Below are positions 42,596-51,769 of a stretch of DNA of 64,000 nucleotides, one piece after another. Source of the DNA: Paenibacillus sp. HW567 (GTDB lineage: Bacteria; Bacillota; Bacilli; Paenibacillales; Paenibacillaceae). Position numbers and translations under genes: made by a program. The stretch lies in contig NZ_KB910518.1 of NCBI RefSeq assembly GCF_000374185.1, positions 4,760,530-4,824,529 on the forward strand. The letters are read 5' to 3'. Numbering within the stretch: position 1 is the stretch's first letter; every line of letters begins with the position of its first letter. The notes below the pieces were generated by a model that was not told the origin of the DNA, ran no database searches, and worked only from the letters and a program-made list of their open reading frames with translations.

Positions 42596-44170
42596 ATGCC
42601 AAAAAAGCAGCAAATTGCCCGCAAGAGCACAAGTGATCCCGAAGAGGAGACCTTGCCTGCGCCGCTGCCTCTTGATTTGTCACTGGAGGTCAATTTGCAG
42701 GAAATAAGCAGGCTGATTGGCCAGAGCTCAGACGTTGTATTCCGCAGATTCACGAATGAACCGCTAAGCTCGCTCTCCCTGGCTTTTATATATATTGACG
42801 GGTTGGTCAATGCGGACATGGTCAATCAGGCGGTCCTGCAGCCTTTGATGGAAAAGGCGACTCTGAAACGCACCTACATTACTCCCGAAGATGCCTACAG
42901 CATGATTAAGGATCAAATGCTGCCGGTTGGGGGCGTGAAAGAAGCAAAAACATTAAAGGCTCTGTTGCCCATGCTGTTTGACGGCTACACGCTCATCTTG
43001 TTCAACGGACTACAGACAGCTCTGGCTGCCGATACCTCGGGCTGGGAGAAACGAAGCATCAATGAGCCGACCTCGCAGGGCGTCATCCGCGGTCCCAAGG
43101 AGGGCTTCACGGAGAACCTGCGAACAGGAACCGCTATGCTGCGGCGCAGACTCAAAACCTCTGATCTCAGAATCGAAGAGTATAAAATCGGACAGCGCAC
43201 CCAAACCGGCATTGCCCTTGTGTATCTGCATGGCATTGCCAGCGAGCAGGTGCTTGCAGAGGTCCGCCGGCGGCTGAATGCGATCAATACGGACAGTATT
43301 CTGGAGAGCAATTATATTGAGGAGTTCATCCAGGACGGGGGGCTGACACCCTTTCCGACTATCCAGAACACAGAGCGCCCGGATGCGCTTGCGGGAGGGA
43401 TTCTGGAAGGGCAGATCGGGATCATTATTGACGGTACTCCCTTTGCGCTGTTGGCGCCTTCTACCTTCTTCAACTTTTTTCAATCCAGCGAGGACTATTA
43501 TCAGCGTTATGATATCTCCTCTTTCCTGCGGCTAATCCGGTACTCGGCATTCTTCGTATCCATGCTGCTGCCGGCGATATATATCGCCGTCACCACCTTT
43601 CACCAGGAAATGCTGCCGACCACCCTGCTGATCAGCCTCGCCGCCCAGCGTAAAGGTGTGCCGCTGCCGGCGCTTGTGGAGGCGCTGCTGATGGAGCTGA
43701 CCTTCGATGTGCTGCGTGAAGCCGGGGTCCGCATGCCGCGGACCATCGGTCCGGCCATTTCGATTGTTGGCGCGCTGGTGCTGGGCCAGTCCGCAGTTCA
43801 GGCCGGTCTCGTCAGCGCGGCTATGGTTATTGTCGTTTCTTTTACCGCCATCTCCAATTTCGTGATTCCGTCTCTGGCCATCGCCAACTCAATCCGTTTA
43901 ATCCGATTTATCATGATGCTTATTGCCGCGACACTCGGCCTGTTCGGGATCATGTCCTTTTTGTTGGTGCTGCTGATTCATATGGCGGGGATGCGCTCTT
44001 TTGGCGTACCCTACCTTTCCCCGGTCGCACCAATGGTTCCCCGCTACCTGAAGGATGTATTCGTCCGCGTTCCTCTGTGGAATATGACTTTGCGCCCCAA
44101 GACCAATTTGGGAAAAGAAACGCGCAGACAAGGATCAGACCAAAACCCGAAAGGAGAGAATCCGGCTTGA
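42596..44170 (+). CDS. spore germinant receptor A subunit (GerA family)
   Basis: The start is the ATG at 42596 (MPKKQQ), seven bases after GGAGG. The ~524-residue protein has a soluble N-terminal part (1-290), with the GerA-type VFRRFTNEPL, YIDGLVN and RGPKEGFTENLRTG segments, and a membrane part (about 290-490) with several helices. In spores, GerA-family proteins form the channel-like core of nutrient receptors in the inner membrane. It is the first gene of an A-B-C-D-B operon. The nutrient is unknown. Its TGA overlaps the TTG start of the next gene. Confidence 0.93.
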   Translation: MPKKQQIARKSTSDPEEETLPAPLPLDLSLEVNLQEISRLIGQSSDVVFRRFTNEPLSSLSLAFIYIDGLVNADMVNQAVLQPLMEKATLKRTYITPEDAYSMIKDQMLPVGGVKEAKTLKALLPMLFDGYTLILFNGLQTALAADTSGWEKRSINEPTSQGVIRGPKEGFTENLRTGTAMLRRRLKTSDLRIEEYKIGQRTQTGIALVYLHGIASEQVLAEVRRRLNAINTDSILESNYIEEFIQDGGLTPFPTIQNTERPDALAGGILEGQIGIIIDGTPFALLAPSTFFNFFQSSEDYYQRYDISSFLRLIRYSAFFVSMLLPAIYIAVTTFHQEMLPTTLLISLAAQRKGVPLPALVEALLMELTFDVLREAGVRMPRTIGPAISIVGALVLGQSAVQAGLVSAAMVIVVSFTAISNFVIPSLAIANSIRLIRFIMMLIAATLGLFGIMSFLLVLLIHMAGMRSFGVPYLSPVAPMVPRYLKDVFVRVPLWNMTLRPKTNLGKETRRQGSDQNPKGENPA

Positions 44171-45258
44171 ACGGAAAAATCGGCACCACCCAGGCAGCCA
44201 TGCTGGTCGCCAGTATAATCCTGCCGACTGCTGTTATCGTGCTTCCGTTGTCCATCAGCAGCTATGCGGAGCAAGACTCGCCGCTGGCCCTTCTTTTGTC
44301 GGCCCTGGCCGGGCTTGGCATTGCCGCAATTGTCGGTACAGCCATCCGGCATAATAAAGGTGCACCCTTTCTGGACTGGATCGGGGAGAAAAGCTCCCCC
44401 CTCATCGCCACTATCCTTGGCCTCTTCATGCTGCAGTTCTATCTGGATGCTACGTCGGTGATCCTGCGTGAATTCGTGAATTTCATTAAGGATTATGTTC
44501 TCATCAACACCCCTGTCACAGTGATGACCCTCCTGATCGTGTTCATCAGCATTTATATAGTCAGACAAGGCCTTGAAGCCATTGCCAGGGTAAATATCCT
44601 CGTCATCCTGCTGTTTCTGTTCTTTGTGCCGCTGGCCATATTCGGTTTGTCCAATGAAATGAATGTACATCATCTGCTGCCGGTATTTGACCACTCTCTG
44701 GCGGAATTGACACTAGGCAGTACCGCAAGCGTTGCATTGATCTCTGAAGTGAGCGTGCTGCTGTTCCTGGCCCCTTATCTCAAAAATCCGCAGAAAGCCC
44801 GCATTATAGGCTGGACCGGCATTCTTCTATTCTTGGGAATGATGATGTTTGTCTTGGTTCTGACGCTGATGGTATTTGGAGCGGATTTAATCAAGCTTAG
44901 CGCTTATCCGGGATTTTTAGCCATCAGTATCGTCCATATTGGAAACTTCGTAGAGAATTTGGATATTCTCTTTATCTCCTACTGGGTGCTTTCCTTCTAC
45001 CTCAAGTTCTCCATTTTTCTGTTTGTTACCGTAGAGTGCTTCAAGCAAACCTTTCGGGTGAACAGCAGCAAGCCATTTATCGGTGCGCTGGGTCTGGTGA
45101 TCGCTTTGGAATGCCTGTATACCTGGCAGAGCTCGTCCAAATTAAATCTCTACAACAAGGAAGGACATTTTCTGGTCTTCTACCTGTTCAATGTGTTTGT
45201 TCCACTCGGGGCATTGTTGCTGAACCGGTTACATAAATCCGGATCGAAAAGGGGCTGA
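44167..45258 (+). CDS. germinant receptor B subunit (GerB family), first copy
   Basis: The start is TTG at 44167, overlapping the GerA stop (TTGA) and preceded by AAAGGAG; the longer frame from 44077 lies inside gerA. The ~363-residue protein has about ten transmembrane helices (GTTQAAMLVASIILPTAVIVLP split over the first) and belongs to the spore-germination permease family related to amino-acid transporters. This subunit binds the nutrient in GerA-type receptors. A second, different GerB-family gene occurs at the end of the same operon (46752). Confidence 0.92.
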   Translation: MNGKIGTTQAAMLVASIILPTAVIVLPLSISSYAEQDSPLALLLSALAGLGIAAIVGTAIRHNKGAPFLDWIGEKSSPLIATILGLFMLQFYLDATSVILREFVNFIKDYVLINTPVTVMTLLIVFISIYIVRQGLEAIARVNILVILLFLFFVPLAIFGLSNEMNVHHLLPVFDHSLAELTLGSTASVALISEVSVLLFLAPYLKNPQKARIIGWTGILLFLGMMMFVLVLTLMVFGADLIKLSAYPGFLAISIVHIGNFVENLDILFISYWVLSFYLKFSIFLFVTVECFKQTFRVNSSKPFIGALGLVIALECLYTWQSSSKLNLYNKEGHFLVFYLFNVFVPLGALLLNRLHKSGSKRG

Positions 45259-45262
45259 GAAC

Positions 45263-46495
45263 ATGAGCTTGTGGAAAAAAGCACTATGCCTGCTGCTATG
45301 TCTCCCCCTCTTGTCGACGCTGCTCAGCGGATGCTGGGATGACCGGGAGCTTACTGCGCTCGGTATTGTTTCCGGTTCGGCATACGATTGGGAAGATGGG
45401 CAGTGGAAGGCTACCTATCAGGTAATCACCCCCTCCTCCGGGGCGAGCGGCATGGGGGGCAGTACAAGCGGAAGCACAAGCTCTCCTCCGTTTATTACCT
45501 TTACAGTGAAGGGTAGAACGATAATGGAAGCTATTGAAAAAACCAATCTGACCAGCACACGTGAAATGTTCTTCTCCCACTCCAGAATTACCGTACTGGG
45601 AGAAGGCCTGGCCAGGCACGGTGTGAATCAATTAATTGATATGTTTCTCCGCGAGCAGGATGCCCGGGAAACGGTATATGTATTTATTGCTAAAGGCGAG
45701 GCCGGCAATATTCTGGATCAGCTTATGCAGATGACCAAGAATCAGGGAGCCGGTATCCAGTTGATGATTGAGCAGGAATCCCGGCTGCTCTCTTATTACC
45801 CCGGGACCCGGATGTTTGAGCTGGCAATGGGTCTTTCTTCGGATTCGGGGAGCGCGATCCTTCCCGAGATTCTGCTTACCGGGAATGAAATTATGAATAA
45901 GTCCGATGAAACCACCCGTACCGATCTGCCCTCACGTCTGGCTCTAGGCAGGCTAGGCGTACTGAAGGGTGAAAAGCTGATAGGCTGGCTGACGCAGCAG
46001 CAAGCCTTCGGCTTAACGTTTCTGACGGATAAAATAAAAAGCACTACGATCGCGTTCCCTTCCCGCCCTGGTACAAGCAACAAGGCCGATGCCTCTTTTC
46101 TACTCCAGCATTCAACCACCTCCGTTCATCCCAAATGGGAAAAGGACCATTACATCATGGATGTGGATATTAAAGGAAGCGGAACGCTCTTCGAGATTGG
46201 AAGTGTCATGGATCTGAATAACCGTGCCTCCATTACGGAAATGGAACAATCCATTGAGCAGCAGGTGCTGGGGTTTGTCAACAATTCCTGGACGAAGGTT
46301 CGGGAGCTTGGGGCTGATGTCACTGGCTTTGCAGTGAAAATTCACCGCAGCGACCGCAAGCGCTGGAAGCAAATTCAGAACGATAAGAGCTGGGACACCG
46401 TGTTCCAGAATATCGAAATCCGCCCCCATGTCTCAATGAAAATTGTACGGACGGGCCTCAGCAGCAAATCCTTCGAATCAGTTCACAAGAAATAA
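45263..46495 (+). CDS. germinant receptor C subunit, Ger(x)C lipoprotein
   Basis: The 410-residue protein has a lipoprotein signal (LLSTLLSGCWDDRELT; the CWDxREL after the lipid Cys is the family hallmark). It is anchored on the outer face of the spore inner membrane and completes the A-B-C receptor. The C-terminal ~150 residues show the Ger(x)C third domain (IDMFLREQDARE earlier, then GFVNNSWTKVRELGADVTGF in part). A Gly/Ser-rich insert follows at about 72-88. The ATG lies after AAAAGGGG. Confidence 0.92.
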   Translation: MSLWKKALCLLLCLPLLSTLLSGCWDDRELTALGIVSGSAYDWEDGQWKATYQVITPSSGASGMGGSTSGSTSSPPFITFTVKGRTIMEAIEKTNLTSTREMFFSHSRITVLGEGLARHGVNQLIDMFLREQDARETVYVFIAKGEAGNILDQLMQMTKNQGAGIQLMIEQESRLLSYYPGTRMFELAMGLSSDSGSAILPEILLTGNEIMNKSDETTRTDLPSRLALGRLGVLKGEKLIGWLTQQQAFGLTFLTDKIKSTTIAFPSRPGTSNKADASFLLQHSTTSVHPKWEKDHYIMDVDIKGSGTLFEIGSVMDLNNRASITEMEQSIEQQVLGFVNNSWTKVRELGADVTGFAVKIHRSDRKRWKQIQNDKSWDTVFQNIEIRPHVSMKIVRTGLSSKSFESVHKK

Positions 46496-46508
46496 AGGAG
46501 CTGGCCCT

Positions 46509-46742
46509 ATGAAAATAGCTGTCATTCTTGGGCTTTATGGTCTCGCTTACTGGCGGGGCTGCACCCTGCTGAACGGAAAGGGCCGCAGGGGCCACAGGCT
46601 ATGGTTCGGCTGCATTATGCTCTACTGTGCCTATGTTAACATTTCAGGCATTACCGGAGCTCCACATATAGGGGTGTCTACCCTGTATATTGCATTCTTC
46701 CAGCCTGCCGGCAGGGCAATTATCAAATGGTTAGGAGGCTGA
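46509..46742 (+). CDS. small two-helix membrane protein, probable germinant receptor D subunit
   Basis: The start chosen is the ATG at 46509 (MKIAVILGLYG), nine bases after AAAGGAG; the longer frame from 46443 overlaps gerC. The 77-residue product has two hydrophobic segments (about 2-14 and 33-50) with a basic loop (NGKGRRGHR). Several ger operons in Bacillus carry such small two-helix D proteins (for example GerKD), which modulate receptor activity. Placement directly between gerC and a second gerB fits. Similarity is by size and topology only. Confidence 0.6.
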   Translation: MKIAVILGLYGLAYWRGCTLLNGKGRRGHRLWFGCIMLYCAYVNISGITGAPHIGVSTLYIAFFQPAGRAIIKWLGG

Positions 46743-46751
46743 ACCCCGCTT

Positions 46752-47846
46752 ATGCAAAAAAAAGATCAGGTGTCTGCCCTGCAATTCTCGTTTATGATCA
46801 TGCTGTTTGAGATCGGCAGCACGCCGCTGTTTCTGCTTGGCAGCAAAGCCAAGCAGGATTCCTGGCTGGTCATGTGCATCGGCTCTGCAGCCGGCTTCAT
46901 TCTGCTTCTGCTCCTGATGTGGATTCAGCAGCGTTCTCCGGATTCCAGCCTTATCGGCATGCTTCAAGCTCATTTGGGGCGTATTGCCGGCTCCGCTCTC
47001 GGCGGAATCTACAGCCTTTATTTTGCCTACGAGTCCATGCGCAATGTCCGCGATTTAGGCGAGCTGACGGCGATGTCGCTGCTGCCGAAGACCCCGATGG
47101 CTATCACCATGCTGATTTTTATATCCATTGCGTTATATGCCATATGGAAAGGGGCCGAAGTTATCTTTCTCCTGCCGGAGGTTCTTTTGCCGCTGCTGCT
47201 TTTCTTTTATGTTCTGCTAATTTTGCTGCTTGGCATCATGGGTTCCTTGGACTTCAGCCGCCTGACCCCTGTTCTGGATGACGGACTGCTGCCGGTTATA
47301 CAGGCCGCGCTGCCGGAGGTTGTTTCTTTTCCCTTCGGCCAAATGATTGTGTTCCTAATGCTGTGGTCCTTGTGGGATACGCCCGGTGTACCTGTAAAAA
47401 ACACCATCACCGCTTATATTCTGATCAGCATTTTTCTGATTTTCATGAATGTCCTCAACGTTGCAGTCCTGGGACCGACGGTGGCGGGATTCAGCGAATT
47501 GCCCTTTTTAAAAGCGGTACGCACCCTATCCATTCTGAAGTTTATCGAGCGCCTTGACATTCTGGTTACGATTCAGCTCTTCATCGGCCTGCTGATCAAG
47601 ATGATGTTATTCTTCTATTGTTCGGTTAAAGCAGTGGCAGAGCTGACCGGGAAATCGGCAAAATGGTGGTGTTTTCCCGTGGGTGCGGTCATTTATGGCG
47701 CCTCCTTTCTGGAGAGAGACTATACGCAGCACATTGCCATCGGCTTGGGACCAAGCCTTAAGATTGATCCGATATTTCAGGCGGGCATTCCCCTGCTTCT
47801 GGCGGTTTCCATCCTCCTGCGTAGACGGTCTAAGCACTCCGCTTAA
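46752..47846 (+). CDS. germinant receptor B subunit (GerB family), second copy
   Basis: The 364-residue protein has about ten transmembrane helices and GerB-family features (opening VSALQFSFMIMLFEIGSTPLF, YFAYESMRNVRDLGELTA in its first third). It is clearly diverged from the first GerB of this operon. Two B subunits with one A and one C would allow two receptors of different specificity to share a core, or a single receptor with mixed subunits. The ATG follows AGGAGG across a 9-base gap from the D-like gene. Confidence 0.9.
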   Translation: MQKKDQVSALQFSFMIMLFEIGSTPLFLLGSKAKQDSWLVMCIGSAAGFILLLLLMWIQQRSPDSSLIGMLQAHLGRIAGSALGGIYSLYFAYESMRNVRDLGELTAMSLLPKTPMAITMLIFISIALYAIWKGAEVIFLLPEVLLPLLLFFYVLLILLLGIMGSLDFSRLTPVLDDGLLPVIQAALPEVVSFPFGQMIVFLMLWSLWDTPGVPVKNTITAYILISIFLIFMNVLNVAVLGPTVAGFSELPFLKAVRTLSILKFIERLDILVTIQLFIGLLIKMMLFFYCSVKAVAELTGKSAKWWCFPVGAVIYGASFLERDYTQHIAIGLGPSLKIDPIFQAGIPLLLAVSILLRRRSKHSA

Positions 47847-47855
47847 GTACGAACG

Positions 47856-47891
47856 TAACCTTAAACACGCTGTAAGGTAATGTTAAGGTAA
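47856..47891. promoter_or_regulatory. putative operator upstream of the BceAB-type genes
   Basis: ACCTTA at 47858 forms an inverted repeat with TAAGGT at 47873, and TAAGGT recurs at 47884, 11 bp later. Direct repeats one helical turn apart are typical sites for OmpR-family regulators. It lies ~115 bases before the BceA-type gene. Binding by the regulator at 40719 is inferred. Confidence 0.5.
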
Positions 47892-48000
47892 AACCATAGC
47901 ACCCCCGGTGCTCTTCCTGTAAACTCGGTAACAGAAGCGGAAACGGCGGCCTGATAACAAGAATGACACCCCTCGTTTCCGGCAGGAAGGAATGAATAGA

Positions 48001-48771
48001 ATGAATGTACTTGAGGTTACCGCTCTGAATAAAGTATATCCCGGCAAAGTGCATACACAGGCTCTCACCGATATTCATCTCAGTATCGAGCAAGGTGAGT
48101 TCGTCGGGGTTATGGGACCTTCGGGCAGCGGCAAAACCACTCTGCTCAACATGGTCTCCACGATTGACCAGCCCTCCTCGGGCGAGGTAAAGATCGGCGG
48201 GAGCAATCCCTATCGGATGAAGAAGAAGGAGCTGGCCCTGTTTCGCCGCAGACAGCTCGGCTTTGTGTTCCAGGACTTTAATCTGCTGGAGACCTTGACT
48301 GTGGCGGAAAATATTGTTTTGCCTCTGACCCTCGACAACCGCAAGCTGGCCGAAATGGACGCCCTGCTGGGGAAGGTGGCGGCCCGCCTGAATATCAAGG
48401 ATATTCTGAACAAGCGGACCTACGAAATTTCCGGCGGGCAGCGCCAGCGGACAGCCATTGCCCGGGCGATCATCTCGGAGCCGGCAATTCTGCTGGCCGA
48501 TGAGCCTACCGGTGCGCTGGATTCCAATTCCTCGCGGATTGTGATGGAATCGCTGGAGGATATCAACCGCAGGGAAGGCACCACACTGATGCTGGTTACG
48601 CATGATCCGCTGGCGGCGAGCTATTGCCACCGTATCGTCTTCATCAAGGACGGCAAGCTGGCGGCGGAAATTCATCGTGGAGACAACCGCCAGGCCTTCT
48701 TCCAGAAGATTATCGACACACTTTCATTCTGGGGAGGGAACGGCCATGAGCTTTCCTCAATTCGCGTTTAA
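48001..48771 (+). CDS. BceA-like ABC transporter ATPase
   Basis: The start chosen is the ATG at 48001 (MNVLEVTALNKVYPG), ten bases after AGGAAGG; an ATG at 47992 is too close. The ~256-residue ATPase has Walker A GPSGSGKTT, Q-loop FQDFNLLETLTV, signature ISGGQRQRTAIARA and Walker B ILLADEPTGALDS. This MacB/BceA type energises permeases that remove antimicrobial peptides from their lipid targets. The coding sequence overlaps the permease gene by 26 bases. Confidence 0.9.
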   Translation: MNVLEVTALNKVYPGKVHTQALTDIHLSIEQGEFVGVMGPSGSGKTTLLNMVSTIDQPSSGEVKIGGSNPYRMKKKELALFRRRQLGFVFQDFNLLETLTVAENIVLPLTLDNRKLAEMDALLGKVAARLNIKDILNKRTYEISGGQRQRTAIARAIISEPAILLADEPTGALDSNSSRIVMESLEDINRREGTTLMLVTHDPLAASYCHRIVFIKDGKLAAEIHRGDNRQAFFQKIIDTLSFWGGNGHELSSIRV

Positions 48772-50689
48772 CAATGTGCGGCGCAATGCGCGCGCGTACA
48801 TGGCCTTTTTTCTGAGCAGCGCCTTTATGGTTATGATATTCTTTTCCTATTCGGTGTTTATTTATCATCCGGGAGTTGCGTCTGTAGCAATGGGAGCAAA
48901 TTCGGCCGCCGGCATGAAGATTGCTTCATACATCGTGTTCATCTTTGCTTTCTTCTTCGTGCTCTACTCGAGCAGCGCCTTTCTTAAATCGCGCAATCTG
49001 GAATTTGGGATTCTGACGATCCTTGGCGCACGTCCGGGGCAGATCAACCGGCTGATTCTGCTGGAAAATATGCTGATCGGCCTGCTGTCAATTGTGAGCG
49101 GGATGGCCGGAGGAATGCTGCTGTCCAAGCTGTTCCTGCTGCTCAGCACCACTGTGATCGGCATTGACAAGCTGCCCTTTTATTGGCCGGTGAAGGCGAT
49201 GGTTCTTACTTCTGTTTGTTTTATTGCCCTTTTCCTGGTTAGTTCGGTCTTCACCCTGCTGTTCATCCGCAAAAACCAGGTGCTTGAGCTGCTGAAGGGC
49301 AGCGTCAAGCCGAAGAAGGAGCCCAAGGTCTCTTGGCTGCTGTCGATTCTTGGGCTGGCCCTGTTGACCGCTGGTGTTATTGCCCTCAATAGCCCGTTGT
49401 CTCCCTCCAATCTGCTGGCAGCAGCTTTTACCGGGATTCCCGGCACTTATCTTTTCTATTCGCAACTGTCTGTGCTGGGCATGCGCCTCTTGAAAAAAAG
49501 CCGGAAAAGGCTATGGCGCGGGACCAATCTGCTATGGGTCTCCGAAATGAGCTATAAGATCAAGGACAACGCGCGGATGCTGTTTCTAGTCACTGTCGTT
49601 ACCTCGCTGGCCTGTATGTCCGCCGGATTCCTGCTGTCGATCAACCAGGCGAACAGATCAGCTTATATCAATAATTCCTTTGCAATTTCCTATAAGATTT
49701 ATAATGGGGCAGAGGCTGACGCCGGGCTGCAGGAAATCCGCAGCACGCTGAACAAATCAGGCGTTCAGTATACAGAGAACTCGGTCCAGTTCCTCCGCAG
49801 TTCCATCAAATCCGAGGGCAAGGACAAGCTGAACGGCATCGAATTGCTTCCGCTCTCCCGTTTTAATAAGCTGGCGGATCTGATGGATTATCCCCGGCTG
49901 CCTCCTGTGGCGGATGATGAGGCGGATCTGCTTATCAATCCGCATTTTATATCTTTTACCTATGATGCCGGCCAGAAGGTAGCCTTACCCGGATTGAACG
50001 GACAACAGCTTACGCTGAAGCAGGTGCAGAAGCCGGATGTGATGCCTTTCGGCCAGTATGCTCAGACGGTATTGATTGTAAGTGACCGTTTATATGAACA
50101 AGCTGCGTCCACGCTGAGCGGCTCCGCCCTGGTGGAGAATTATTTCTATACCATCCCGGCGTGGGGCGACTCACTGCCGAAAGCAGGTGCACCCGAGGCT
50201 GTCATTTCAAGCAAGCTGGTGAATTGGAGCCAGGACAGAAATACCAAGGTGGACGACTGGAATACCTCAATCACCGCCCGGGCAGATAACTATATGGCTT
50301 CCAAGCAGAGCACCTCCATGCTGAGCTTTATTGGAATCTTTATCGCTTTGATTTTCTCGCTCTCGTCCGCCAGCTTTCTCTATTTCAAGCTGCATACGGA
50401 GCTGAACGCAGATATGAGAATGTACCATGGCCTGTCAAAAATCGGTCTGAGCGGCAGAGAAATGTCATCTTCGGCCACCTGCCAGATCGCGTTGCTGTTC
50501 TACATTCCCATTCTTGTCGCTGCCATACAAACGCTTGTAGTCATCCGCACAGTGCTGTACCAAGTCAACATCCGTAATGTCACCGTGCCGATTCTGGTTA
50601 CGGTAGCTGCATTTTTAACCGCTCAAACCATTTATTTTATCATTGTTAGATCACGTTATATTCACAGTCTGAAGAAAATGATGGTCTAA
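48746..50689 (+). CDS. BceB-like FtsX-type permease
   Basis: The start is the ATG at 48746 (MSFPQFAFNNVRRN), after GGGGAGGG and inside the 3' end of the ATPase gene. About 648 residues matches BceB (~646). It has ten transmembrane helices with a large extracellular domain (about 300-510) between helices 7 and 8, the part that recognises the peptide or its target. The N-terminal FxNxRRNxRxY and the helices near the end are typical. It should work with the ATPase and signal to the BceS-like kinase at 41414. Confidence 0.92.
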   Translation: MSFPQFAFNNVRRNARAYMAFFLSSAFMVMIFFSYSVFIYHPGVASVAMGANSAAGMKIASYIVFIFAFFFVLYSSSAFLKSRNLEFGILTILGARPGQINRLILLENMLIGLLSIVSGMAGGMLLSKLFLLLSTTVIGIDKLPFYWPVKAMVLTSVCFIALFLVSSVFTLLFIRKNQVLELLKGSVKPKKEPKVSWLLSILGLALLTAGVIALNSPLSPSNLLAAAFTGIPGTYLFYSQLSVLGMRLLKKSRKRLWRGTNLLWVSEMSYKIKDNARMLFLVTVVTSLACMSAGFLLSINQANRSAYINNSFAISYKIYNGAEADAGLQEIRSTLNKSGVQYTENSVQFLRSSIKSEGKDKLNGIELLPLSRFNKLADLMDYPRLPPVADDEADLLINPHFISFTYDAGQKVALPGLNGQQLTLKQVQKPDVMPFGQYAQTVLIVSDRLYEQAASTLSGSALVENYFYTIPAWGDSLPKAGAPEAVISSKLVNWSQDRNTKVDDWNTSITARADNYMASKQSTSMLSFIGIFIALIFSLSSASFLYFKLHTELNADMRMYHGLSKIGLSGREMSSSATCQIALLFYIPILVAAIQTLVVIRTVLYQVNIRNVTVPILVTVAAFLTAQTIYFIIVRSRYIHSLKKMMV

Positions 50690-50711
50690 CACAGGAGGGA
50701 CCCGCTAGAAT

Positions 50712-51668
50712 ATGGCCAAAGCCGACCAGATGTTGTCCATTCTGTGGATGCTGAAGCAACGCAGAAGAACCGCCGCAGAGCTGGCGGAGGAGCTGGAGCT
50801 AAGCGTGCGCTCGATCTACCGCTATATTGACGCGCTATGCGCCAGCGGCGTTCCCTTGATTGCGGACGCCGGTCCGGGCGGCGGCTATAGCCTGCCGGAG
50901 CATTTCAGCGCCGCACCGCTCTTCTTCGACGACGGGGAACGGCGGGCGCTTGTACAGGCCTCCGCGTTCGCCCGGGGAAGCGGGTATCCTTATGTGGAGG
51001 CCCTTGACGGTGCGCTTGCCAAGCTCAAGCGGTACAGCAACGCCGAACAGCAATCGCAGATGGAGCGCCAAGGCAGCGGCCTGGAGACGCTGCATTCACC
51101 GGCCGCACCGCTTGAGCATCTCCTGGGCGAGCTTGAGAGCTCTACTTCGGGCAGCTTGACGCTGGAGATGGAGTACCGCAAAGGCAACGGCGATGCGCCT
51201 TCCTTCCGTTGCGTTGATCCCTACGGGCTGGTGCTGTGGAAGGGCCAGTGGTACTTCGCGGGCTTCTGCCATCTGCGCCAGCAGATTCGCAGCTTTCGGG
51301 TGGACCGGATCGCCAGGCTGCAGCGGACAGGCGCAAGCTTCCTCCGCCCCGCCGGCTTCTCGGCGCGGGAATTTCTGCTGCAGGGCCTGCTGCCGGATCA
51401 GGACAAAACAGAAGAGCTGATTTCCGTTGTCATTGAGGCTCCAGAGAGAGTATTAAATGAACTCTGCAGCCATTGGCTGTTCGGCCACACACTGGAGCAG
51501 CGCAGCAGTGAAGCGGCGCGGTTTCTGCTGGACGAAGCCGCTGTAAATAGCTACGCCCCTTACTTCCTCCTGCCTTACGGGAGGTCGCTGACCATCGTTG
51601 AACCGGCAGCCTTGAAGCAGAAAATCGCTGCCGTAGCCACAGATATTGCAGCACATTATTCGAAATAA
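50712..51668 (+). CDS. YafY-type transcriptional regulator (HTH + WYL domain)
   Basis: The 318-residue protein has an N-terminal winged helix (1-60: MLSILWMLKQRRRTAAELAEEL in part, LSVRSIYRYIDAL) and a central WYL domain (about 150-215), where WYL reads QWYFAGFC with the conserved FRVDRI. A WCX-type C-terminus follows. WYL regulators sense small ligands or nucleic acids. It starts 22 bases after the BceB stop with the RBS GGAGGG and may be co-transcribed with that operon. It is often paired with SRPBCC proteins, as here with the next gene. Confidence 0.87.
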   Translation: MAKADQMLSILWMLKQRRRTAAELAEELELSVRSIYRYIDALCASGVPLIADAGPGGGYSLPEHFSAAPLFFDDGERRALVQASAFARGSGYPYVEALDGALAKLKRYSNAEQQSQMERQGSGLETLHSPAAPLEHLLGELESSTSGSLTLEMEYRKGNGDAPSFRCVDPYGLVLWKGQWYFAGFCHLRQQIRSFRVDRIARLQRTGASFLRPAGFSAREFLLQGLLPDQDKTEELISVVIEAPERVLNELCSHWLFGHTLEQRSSEAARFLLDEAAVNSYAPYFLLPYGRSLTIVEPAALKQKIAAVATDIAAHYSK

Positions 51669-51769
51669 TCCGCTTCCCCAGGATCACTGACCGTAGCTGT
51701 CAGTGATCCTTTTGTATAGTGTAGACAGGGTGAAGATAGAGGTGAAGACACCTTCAGGGAGGAATATGA

